Origin: Candidatus Babelota bacterium
GTDB lineage: Bacteria; Babelota; Babeliae; Babelales; Vermiphilaceae
Length of the DNA stretch: 64,000 bases
Assembly (NCBI GenBank): GCA_029262575.1
Contig: JAJCZC010000020.1
Location: forward strand, 1 to 64,000
Reading direction: 5' to 3'
Shown here: positions 1-6,814 of the stretch, piece by piece
How positions within the stretch are numbered: the first letter of the stretch is position 1
Layout: the number at the start of each line of letters is the position of its first letter
Notes under the pieces: model-generated
Databases searched by the model: none
Told to the model about the DNA's origin: nothing
The model's input: the letters and a program-made list of their open reading frames with translations, nothing else
Translations under genes and position numbers: made by a program

Positions 1-120
1 AATGAATATTTCAACAAAAGCTTCATTGACAGATTTTTTCCAGTATCACTTTTTCGGCTAAACCCAGAAAAATATAATATCATATATCAACAAGCTTTAT
101 CTTACGGAGTTTTGACATGA
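1..120 (+). CDS. C-terminal end of an unidentified protein (5' cut by window edge)
   Basis: Frame 1 is open from the first base and ends in TGA at 118-120, leaving 39 residues rich in Phe, Tyr and Leu. No family can be named from this tail. It is the longest open frame here and is followed by a gene-free stretch before the ankyrin gene, so a real gene end is likely but not proven. An overlapping short ATG frame at 2 stops after 19 codons and is less convincing. Confidence 0.5.
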   Translation, partial: NEYFNKSFIDRFFPVSLFRLNPEKYNIIYQQALSYGVLT

Positions 121-216
121 TGAAACTGTCCGAAGTATTGAACAAATAAAAAAGAGCTAAAATCAAGGGTTTTTCATTTGGATAAAAGCAACATGTGTGA
201 TAAAATCTACTGCATT

Positions 217-222
217 TATAAT
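217..222 (+). promoter_or_regulatory. Candidate -10 box for the ankyrin gene
   Basis: A perfect TATAAT lies 27 bases before the ATG at 249. No good -35 hexamer is seen at 16-18 bases upstream, so the call rests on the -10 alone. Confidence 0.35.
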
Positions 223-248
223 CTATTCAACTTTGATTAAGGAAAAAG

Positions 249-1178
249 ATGTTACACAACTTCAAAAAAACAATGCTCTTCCTTTTAATATTGTTTCACC
301 ACAATATTTCTGCGGCATCTAATAATGACAATACTTTTTGCTGTGATCGCCTCAAAAAGTTATGGGGCGCACTTATGGGCTACGATGCCCCTGGCATATC
401 CATCGAGGGTATTAACAAACCTGAATCCCTACCATATGTATTTAAGCACATGCTAGACGAAGCAAACGAAAACAAATCGCGATCGAAAGAAGATGAAACA
501 TACCTAACCATTCGAAATTTTTTGACTGCATGCATATGCAATGGTACTTCCCCAAATACACATCTTAGCACATATGATGAGCTAGATGGCTTTAATGCAT
601 TACAATTAGCAGTATTATACGACGATCATGAATTTGCATCGTTCTTGCTTGATAATGGTGCAAAATTTAAAATAAAGTCTCGTCCGCGCATGCTTTATGA
701 TATACAAAGTTCAGAAATGGCAAAGGCATTTAAAGACAATGGCCTTAGACTTACTGATAAGCAAAAAATAAAATTGTTTCGTGGTCTAATAAAAGCGCCT
801 ATTTTTTCTAGCAACATAAAAGATAAAGGAGTTCAATCAGCTAATGCAATTGATGTATTAACAAAATACGGTTTTATAGATCCTACATTAGCTATTTCAG
901 GTGGAGATTCCGACTGGTTTGGAAATGAAACGACGACTCCACTACAATACCTCGCACTTCATTGTTCAGTTTTTGATCAAGATCCAATGATTAAAATTGC
1001 AAATGCCTTGGTAAATGGAGGCGCAATTACAGAGTCAATAAATGGCACTGATACACCAATCAGAATAAGCAGAAATTTGGCTCAAAAAAACGCTGAATAT
1101 AAACACCTGCCTGGATGCTATGCTCTGGCCAGTTTTTTGAGCGAAGTTGAATCTCAACGAATCATTGATAATAAATGA
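249..1178 (+). CDS. Secreted ankyrin-repeat-like protein
   Basis: 309-residue protein. The first ~22 residues form a Sec signal peptide (Lys-rich start, hydrophobic LFLLILF core, small residues ISAAS at the likely cut). Around residues 117-140 there is one clear ankyrin-type helix pair (DGFNALQLAVLYDD followed by ASFLLDNGA). A second, more degenerate unit is near residues 230-265 (TTPLQYLALHC, then ALVNGGA). Ankyrin repeats bind proteins, and in intracellular bacteria secreted ankyrin proteins often meet host targets; that role is inference here. The start has an AAGGA Shine-Dalgarno site. No catalytic domain is visible. The gene stands alone on the + strand. Confidence 0.8.
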   Translation: MLHNFKKTMLFLLILFHHNISAASNNDNTFCCDRLKKLWGALMGYDAPGISIEGINKPESLPYVFKHMLDEANENKSRSKEDETYLTIRNFLTACICNGTSPNTHLSTYDELDGFNALQLAVLYDDHEFASFLLDNGAKFKIKSRPRMLYDIQSSEMAKAFKDNGLRLTDKQKIKLFRGLIKAPIFSSNIKDKGVQSANAIDVLTKYGFIDPTLAISGGDSDWFGNETTTPLQYLALHCSVFDQDPMIKIANALVNGGAITESINGTDTPIRISRNLAQKNAEYKHLPGCYALASFLSEVESQRIIDNK

Positions 1179-1203
1179 TAACTTTCTCACTTTTTTAGCT
1201 TAC

Positions 1204-1233
1204 TTGCATTGCGTTAAGCAAAACAAATATAAT
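1204..1233 (+). promoter_or_regulatory. Candidate promoter of the TPR gene
   Basis: TTGCAT at 1204-1209 and a perfect TATAAT at 1228-1233 are separated by 18 bases, about 65 bases before the ATG at 1298. The -35 box matches the sigma-70 consensus at only three positions; the -10 is perfect. Confidence 0.5.
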
Positions 1234-1297
1234 GCACCATGAATGCTCAAAACGAGCATATCGTACGCAATTCTAAAGAGCAAGAAAGGAATAAAAT

Positions 1298-2053
1298 ATG
1301 AATCACCCATCTATAACGTTGATGGCATTAAGTGCCAGCATTACCTTTGCCGCACATAATGGCACGATAAAAGAATATCGCTACACCGATCCATCTACTT
1401 GGCGCGCCGTTGAAGGATTGATAGGACAATTGATGATAAACCATCAAAGCATAAAAGATATGCACACGATTGCAATTGTAGCATTTCATCTTATTTGGCA
1501 GGTCAAAGACTTCACTCTTGCACAAAAATTACTTGATCAATTACATCAAAATAACTACTCATGCAAAAATATGATCCATTACTTACAAGGAAAGCTTTAC
1601 TACTTTCAAGCGAACTTCCCAAAAGCATTAGCATCGTATGCTCATATTGATTTTGATGCAAAAGATGAGAAAGCAGCATTAAGCACTATGCTCAAAATCA
1701 TAGGATCCTACAATAAGCCCGATCCTGATGGAATAGAATTGGATCTATTACAAGCTATTATTATCAACGAGATCGCCAATATTCATTTAGAACAACAAGC
1801 ATATGATGAAGCGATCACAGGATTCAATGCAGCGTTCACCCTTCAAAAAAAGGCTTATCGAACCATAGAGCATGCTAATGTTGCCTATACATTGCGCCGG
1901 CTGGGCATAACGTATGCTAAAAAAGGCGACATCATCAACGCCAAAGCTGCCTTCAACAAATCATTGAACATCTGCAAAGCTGTTTATAAAGAACTGGATC
2001 ACCCTGAACTGCATGCTGTGTTAGAGTGCTTGCAAAAATTAGAATGTAATTGA
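1298..2053 (+). CDS. Secreted TPR-repeat protein
   Basis: 251 residues with a short signal peptide (MALSASITFAA, cut near residue 19). The rest is helical. TPR-type pairs are recognisable at about residues 150-190 (AIIINEIANIHLEQQAYDEAITGFNAAF) and 195-230 (YTLRRLGITYAKKGDIINAKAAFNKSL), with the typical small-residue and Tyr/Phe spacing. TPRs are protein-protein docking surfaces; no enzyme domain accompanies them here. An AAAGGA site lies 8 bases before the ATG. It may be a periplasmic or secreted adaptor; the partner is unknown. Confidence 0.8.
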   Translation: MNHPSITLMALSASITFAAHNGTIKEYRYTDPSTWRAVEGLIGQLMINHQSIKDMHTIAIVAFHLIWQVKDFTLAQKLLDQLHQNNYSCKNMIHYLQGKLYYFQANFPKALASYAHIDFDAKDEKAALSTMLKIIGSYNKPDPDGIELDLLQAIIINEIANIHLEQQAYDEAITGFNAAFTLQKKAYRTIEHANVAYTLRRLGITYAKKGDIINAKAAFNKSLNICKAVYKELDHPELHAVLECLQKLECN

Positions 2054-2110
2054 ACACAGGACTCCCGTAAATAACTGAAAGATCTGTTCAGGATCGACAT
2101 TTCAAAAAAA

Positions 2111-2152
2111 TGAGCTCTCTTTTTGTGATCTAAAAACATAAAGAGGAGCTCA
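2111..2152 (+). promoter_or_regulatory. Hairpin that buries the Shine-Dalgarno site of the next gene
   Basis: TGAGCTC plus TCTTT at 2111-2122 can pair with AAAGA plus GAGCTCA at 2140-2152, leaving a single bulged G and a 17-base loop. The right arm contains AAGAGGAG, the ribosome-binding site for the ATG at 2154. The site would therefore be closed when the stem forms. Any controlling ligand or factor is unknown. Confidence 0.45.
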
Positions 2153-2153
2153 A

Positions 2154-2641
2154 ATGATCAAAGAAACTAAACGTAAATTAACTTATTTCAAGACCTAATT
2201 TATCAAGATATACGATTTGAAATGAGGTTTCACGCAAACCGTGTCATCCAAGATGGCGACTTTAAAGGCCAAGTTAAAAAGCATCCAAAGTTTAAATTGA
2301 GCGTAAAACGCCCAATGCGCACCAGAAAAGCTGAATGGGATAAACTACAATATAAAACTGAATGTGAATATTACTCTCCAATCAGGCCCATTTCAATCGC
2401 AAATACATATAATAAGATTGACACCCCCAATAAAGATAGTAAACGCAAAATTTCACTACGCGAAAAATTAGTATTGAGTTATCTAAAACGCAGAGGAAGA
2501 ATTGAGCAAACCTCAACGGCATATGTGCATCGTTTTAATAATCACTTAGTGCGGAGAACAACTTTTATTACAGCAGCTATATACGCAGTTCCAATAATTT
2601 CCGAAGGTGGATTAAAAGTGCTCATATGGTTACTCTCATAA
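2154..2641 (+). pseudogene. Hypothetical gene split by a -1 frameshift near codon 8
   Basis: The ATG at 2154 follows a strong AAGAGGAG site but its frame ends after only 14 codons (TAA at 2196). A second frame, open from 2177 to 2641, carries 139 residues from its first ATG (2222). That ATG has no Shine-Dalgarno site, and the frame continues coding-like upstream of it. Joining the two by a -1 shift at the AAATTA run near 2175-2180 gives one basic protein of about 160 residues (high Lys/Arg), ending in a hydrophobic segment. The family is not recognised. Possible readings are a one-base deletion, a real -1 frameshift signal, or a 14-codon leader followed by a separate gene. Confidence 0.5.
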
Positions 2642-2691
2642 TGGCGAAGGTTTTTTACTTATAAATAACAAAAATCCTTCGCCATTATGAG
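2635..2691. terminator. Long inverted repeat, likely bidirectional terminator
   Basis: A perfect 16-base inverted repeat (CTCATAATGGCGAAGG at 2635-2650 and its complement at 2676-2691) is flanked on the inside by T6 and A5 runs. It sits between the ends of the convergent genes at 2641 and 2727, and the left arm overlaps the stop codon of the rightward gene. It lacks an external T-tract, so it may instead protect mRNA 3' ends. Confidence 0.55.
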
Positions 2692-2726
2692 GATAAATAT
2701 TTTGTACATTTTTAAAACAACACTCT

Positions 2727-3272
2727 CTATAAAGCAGCCCATTTATCAAACATACGCAAAACAGATAGACTTTGAGTCGGCAACATTGCTCTATCCTTGC
2801 CAAACCAACGCATATCTTGCGATTCATGATTGCGCACATAATCTTCATCTGAAGTGACGCGCAACAAAAAACGAATATCATAGTGATAATGTTCAGGCTC
2901 TTTTTTATTTGCCGGAATCAGATGCACATCAATATCAAATATTGCACCATTTTGCCAAACCGGTTCAATATGCTCAATGCCCGACTCCTCTTGAGCTTCT
3001 TTAATTGCTACACCAAGCACATCAGAATCGCCATCACAATGCCCACCAAGCTGTATCCATTTATCAAGTTTTGTATGATGCATTAATAATGCCTTAGTGC
3101 CCTCTTTGTTAAGTAGCCATGCTGAAGCTGTGATGTGCCCAACTTGCAATGTTCTTTCAAAGCAATCTTCATGATTTTCAACAAATTTCTGAATCAGCCC
3201 TTTTGCATTTCGATCTTCTTGCGTTGTTGATTGATATGCCTCTAAAGCTCTAAGTAGTTTTTTTTTACTCAT
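2727..3272 (-). CDS. Nudix hydrolase
   Basis: 181 residues if started at the ATG at 3272, which has a GAAGGG site; a 19-residue upstream extension lacks a good site. The Nudix box lies at about residues 78-100: GGHCDGDSD... followed by KEAQEESGI. This fits GX5EX7REUXEEXGU except that the first conserved Glu is Ser/Asp and the Arg is Lys. The EE pair that binds the metal is kept. Nudix enzymes hydrolyse nucleoside diphosphates linked to another group; the substrate cannot be read from the sequence. The gene follows gapA by 66 bases on the same strand and may be cotranscribed. Confidence 0.85.
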   Translation of the reverse strand: MSKKKLLRALEAYQSTTQEDRNAKGLIQKFVENHEDCFERTLQVGHITASAWLLNKEGTKALLMHHTKLDKWIQLGGHCDGDSDVLGVAIKEAQEESGIEHIEPVWQNGAIFDIDVHLIPANKKEPEHYHYDIRFLLRVTSDEDYVRNHESQDMRWFGKDRAMLPTQSLSVLRMFDKWAAL

Positions 3273-3338
3273 GATACCCTTCTCAAAATCAAAAGTTTCC
3301 CAACGTTGAAAATAGAATACCAAAAACAAATCAATCTG

Positions 3339-4340
3339 CTATGAAATTTTCATCAAAAAATCTTTGAGGCGCACACTATAACCCCATTCATTATCATACC
3401 AGCCAAAAACTTTACACATGTTACCTCCGGCTTGCGTAAGTGGCGTATCGATAACGACTGAATAATCTGATCCACTATAATCGCTGGAAACCAATGGCTC
3501 CTCACTAGTTCCTAAAATACCTTTTAGGAGATCTCTTTCAGCTTGTTCAAATGCACTATTTATATTTTGCACAGTTAGAGGTTGCACAGTTTTGACCACT
3601 AAATCAATCAACGAAACTTTTGCTACTGGCACTCGCACTGAAACTGCTTGAATTCGGCCAGTAAGAGAGGGCATTATTTGATCAATCATACGCGATGCAC
3701 CAGTTGAAGTTGGAATAATATTTAATGCTGCCGCACGCGCACGACGCAAATCACTGCATTCAACATCAAGCAAAACTTGTGTGTTGGTGTATGCATGAAT
3801 TGTGGTCATGAAACCTTGTTCAATTTCAAATGCATCATGCAAAACTTTGAGCATCGGCATAATAGCATTGGTGGTACAACTTGCTAATGAAAAGACGCGA
3901 TGTTTATCTAAATTTATGTGATCATCATTAATACCAGGCACAATAGTGCTTATCATGCCTTTGCATGGTGCAGTTATCAGTGTATATTTTGCACCTGCGT
4001 TAAGATGCACATCACATGTTTTTTCTGTGGCATAACGCCCTGAAGCATCAACCACCCAATCAATGTTATATTTTGACCAATCTAATTGTTTCGGATCACA
4101 TTCGCTCAGAATAGTAATTGCCTGCCCATTTATGGTGAGCGTATGATTGGCAAATGAAACCTCGCCTTTGAATGTACCCATCAAAGTGTCATAGCGAAAC
4201 ATATGTGCAATATTTTCAACACATGCTGGCCCAATATTGATAGCAACGACATCCAATATTTTTTCTGCCTGGGGATCTAGAAAAATGGTGCGTAAAAAAT
4301 TTCTACCAATTCTGCCAAAACCATTTATTGCTATGCGCAT
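3339..4340 (-). CDS. gapA: Glyceraldehyde-3-phosphate dehydrogenase, type I
   Basis: 333 residues, full length for the family. The protein starts with the Rossmann motif GFGRIGRN (residues 7-14). The active site SCTTN with the catalytic Cys is near residue 153. The C-terminal signature WYDNEWGYS is present near residue 315. It oxidises glyceraldehyde-3-phosphate with NAD(P) and phosphate in glycolysis. An AAGGAAG site precedes the ATG. It lies downstream of endonuclease IV with a 66-base gap that contains its own possible -10 box. Confidence 0.97.
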   Translation of the reverse strand: MRIAINGFGRIGRNFLRTIFLDPQAEKILDVVAINIGPACVENIAHMFRYDTLMGTFKGEVSFANHTLTINGQAITILSECDPKQLDWSKYNIDWVVDASGRYATEKTCDVHLNAGAKYTLITAPCKGMISTIVPGINDDHINLDKHRVFSLASCTTNAIMPMLKVLHDAFEIEQGFMTTIHAYTNTQVLLDVECSDLRRARAAALNIIPTSTGASRMIDQIMPSLTGRIQAVSVRVPVAKVSLIDLVVKTVQPLTVQNINSAFEQAERDLLKGILGTSEEPLVSSDYSGSDYSVVIDTPLTQAGGNMCKVFGWYDNEWGYSVRLKDFLMKIS

Positions 4341-4373
4341 TTACTACTTCCTTTTTTTAAATCAATTCAAACT

Positions 4374-4379
4374 ATTATA
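4374..4379 (-). promoter_or_regulatory. Candidate -10 box for gapA
   Basis: On the minus strand a perfect TATAAT preceded by ATG lies 34 bases before the gapA ATG. No convincing -35 box is present, because the expected region is occupied by the 16-base tandem repeat. Confidence 0.4.
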
Positions 4380-4382
4380 CAT

Positions 4383-4418
4383 GCCACATCTCATGTGTGC
4401 CACATCTCATGTGTGCCA
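4383..4418. repeat. 16-base tandem duplication at the 3' end of nfo
   Basis: The unit GCCACATCTCATGTGT occurs at 4383-4398 and again at 4399-4414, followed by the first four bases of a third copy. The second copy contains the stop codon of the endonuclease IV gene. This looks like a recent slippage duplication. Confidence 0.85.
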
Positions 4419-5231
4419 GGCACGCACTAAATCTACGTGATCTTTTTCTACCTCAGAAAATGCAGCAGGCAGCTCCATAATCACCGGAACATGAGCGATA
4501 TGTTCATTGAGTATAAACTGCTGCAATGCATCCATATCAATAACACCTTCAGGTAACAACGAGTGACGATCAATGCAGGAACCTGCTGCTGCTAATGTGT
4601 TATTCAAATGTATCAATGCAATACGATCAAATCCAATAGTCTCACGAATTTTATCAAAAAACTGTCGTTGCCCATTCACATCTATAATATTATAACCAAA
4701 TGCATGTGCATGCACCGTATCGATGCAAAATGACACCTTCTCTGGATGCTCCAGCTTTTGCAAAATAAGTTTAAAATCATCTAAGTCACTACCCACCGCC
4801 AATTTACCATGTGCAGTATTTTCAAGCACTAATGTAATATCATCCTCATGCTTGAGTAGTTTATTTAATCTGTGAACCAACGCATCGATGCCTTCAGTTC
4901 TATCTTGTGCACCCTTTGCTGATCCTGGGTGCAAAATAAGATGGGTAAAGCCAAATTTTTTGGCTAGTCTTAACTCATTGCGTATTACATTTAAGGAAAT
5001 AGATTTTATACTCGCTAAATTTGTCCAATATGCTGAATGAACAAAAAGCTGTTTAAATTGTGAACGTACTTGCGCAAAAGCATTAATTTCATCATGACTT
5101 GGTTTTATAAAACGATGTGTGTCTTGATGCAGAAAAAAACATTGAAAAGTCGGCAGCTTCAATGCTGCCGCTCTTTGAGCTAATTCTGTTACGGTGTGTG
5201 TTAAACGCAGATGTAAACCAATATCCCTCAC
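4407..5231 (-). CDS. nfo: Endonuclease IV (AP endonuclease)
   Basis: 274 residues, TIM-barrel AP endonuclease of base excision repair. All nine zinc ligands of the family can be placed: His in FVHSAY, His in LHPGS, Glu in LENTAHG, Asp and His in IDTVHAHAFGY, His in IHLNN, Asp and His in CIDRH, and Glu in IMELPA. The start is GTG at 5231 with an AAGGA site six bases upstream; no in-frame ATG is better placed. It cuts the backbone 5' to abasic sites. It follows the phosphohexomutase gene by 17 bases, so the two are probably cotranscribed. Confidence 0.93.
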   Translation of the reverse strand: MRDIGLHLRLTHTVTELAQRAAALKLPTFQCFFLHQDTHRFIKPSHDEINAFAQVRSQFKQLFVHSAYWTNLASIKSISLNVIRNELRLAKKFGFTHLILHPGSAKGAQDRTEGIDALVHRLNKLLKHEDDITLVLENTAHGKLAVGSDLDDFKLILQKLEHPEKVSFCIDTVHAHAFGYNIIDVNGQRQFFDKIRETIGFDRIALIHLNNTLAAAGSCIDRHSLLPEGVIDMDALQQFILNEHIAHVPVIMELPAAFSEVEKDHVDLVRAWHT

Positions 5232-5248
5232 ATTTAATCCTTTTTTAA

Positions 5249-6724
5249 TTAGCCAAATGTTGCTTTTAAATAGTCGTTGTCAAAAAATGGTGCCAACGCA
5301 TTAACAAAATCATCTTTAACTTTTTGCAAACCCTCAGCTGTTGTTGATTCAAAGCGTATACTCAATACTGGTTGCGTATTTGATGCACGCAACAATCCCC
5401 ATCCATAAGGCATCGTGGCTCGCACACCATCAATAGTTAATAAGTCTGCATCCTCTTTTTGTGCAAAAATATCTTTAACCGTTTGCACTATCAATTCTTT
5501 TTTGTGCTCGTCAACAGCAATGCGATACTCACGAGATGTATGCATTGTTTGATATACTTCAAGTAATTGATCTAATGATTTACCCGTATCTTTGAGCAAT
5601 TCAAACAAACGCAATATTGCATAGACACCGTCATCATAACCAAAATAACGATCCTTAAAGAAGAAATGACAACTCAATTCACCTGCCAACAAAGCATTAT
5701 GTTTTTTCATGGTATTTTTTACTATGGAGTGACCGGTAGGAGACATGATTGGTTGTGCACCTATCTGTTTTAAATATTCAATTAATGCAATGGAACCTTT
5801 CACGTCAAATGCTACAGACAAGCCACTATGATTTTTAACAATCTGTTGTGCAAATAAACCGAGCAACAAATCCCCGGGCACCAAAATGCCCTTTTTAGTC
5901 ATTGGCGTCATACGATCAGCATCGCCATCAAGACCGATCCCAACTTGCGCATCAGTAGATTGCAATACATGTTTCACGTCTTGCATATTTTTGATGTCAA
6001 CAGGATTTGCTTCATGATTTGGATATGTACCATCAACTTCGCCAAACAATACTGATACATTTGGCCATTGCATTTTTTCAATGAGTTGGGGAATCACCGT
6101 GCCACCAGCTCCGTTGCCACAATCAATAACAGCGGGCAATGTCATACCCTTCAAATCTTTAAAGTGCTCTACAAGCCAATCGATATAGGTTGGCATTATG
6201 AGTTCTTCAATGTAAGAACCTTTTGTATCGCATGCAACCTTTTTGTCTTCTTTATAGTCTCGATAAAGTTCTTTTATATCAACGCCCCACACACTTTCTT
6301 TATCCAAACATAGCTTGAGGCCATTGTACTCTTTTGGATTATGTGAAGCTGTAATCATAACGCCTGCTTGTACCGGTGTATTATGCATAGCAAAATAAAG
6401 TGCCGGCGAATGGCATAAACCTACAAAACGAACATTAATGCCACTATCAAGAAATGCATCAACCAATTGTTTTTTTATCTCATGAGAGTGAATGCGCCCG
6501 TCCATGCCAACTGCAATAGATTGCAAATCAGGCTTCTTTTGTTTAAAAAAATAGGCGATCGCTCGGCCTAAATCATATATCTGATCTAAACGCAAATCGG
6601 AGCCAACTTTGCCCCTAATATCATATTCTCTAAAGATAACTTCTGGTAATTTCTGTTTTTCTATCATAATTTGACTGTCCCATTTTGGTGTATTTATATT
6701 AATTGTATCATAAAAATCGATCAT
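5249..6724 (-). CDS. Phosphomannomutase/phosphoglucomutase
   Basis: 491 residues, alpha-D-phosphohexomutase family, with four domains in order. The catalytic phosphoserine loop is TASHNPKEYNGLKL (near residue 126). The metal-binding loop is DGDADRM (near 266). The sugar-binding loop is GELSCHFFF (near 350). The phosphate-binding loop is RASNTQPVLSIRFE (near 450). It interconverts hexose-6- and hexose-1-phosphates for sugar-nucleotide and envelope synthesis. The ATG at 6724 has an AGGAG site, whereas the ATG at 6667 nearer the conserved FREYDIRG does not, so the longer start is preferred. Mannose and glucose specificity cannot be told apart here. Confidence 0.92.
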   Translation of the reverse strand: MIDFYDTININTPKWDSQIMIEKQKLPEVIFREYDIRGKVGSDLRLDQIYDLGRAIAYFFKQKKPDLQSIAVGMDGRIHSHEIKKQLVDAFLDSGINVRFVGLCHSPALYFAMHNTPVQAGVMITASHNPKEYNGLKLCLDKESVWGVDIKELYRDYKEDKKVACDTKGSYIEELIMPTYIDWLVEHFKDLKGMTLPAVIDCGNGAGGTVIPQLIEKMQWPNVSVLFGEVDGTYPNHEANPVDIKNMQDVKHVLQSTDAQVGIGLDGDADRMTPMTKKGILVPGDLLLGLFAQQIVKNHSGLSVAFDVKGSIALIEYLKQIGAQPIMSPTGHSIVKNTMKKHNALLAGELSCHFFFKDRYFGYDDGVYAILRLFELLKDTGKSLDQLLEVYQTMHTSREYRIAVDEHKKELIVQTVKDIFAQKEDADLLTIDGVRATMPYGWGLLRASNTQPVLSIRFESTTAEGLQKVKDDFVNALAPFFDNDYLKATFG

Positions 6725-6814
6725 CGGGCACTCCTAGTAATTTATGGTCAACATGCTAAACTCATTTGAACCTAAATTAATACATATGAGCAATAATACT
6801 AGAATGAATTTGCT

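Noticed and set aside
2636-3086. Short ORFs on both strands around the Nudix gene
   Set aside because: They are shadows of the Nudix frame and the inverted repeat, without start signals.
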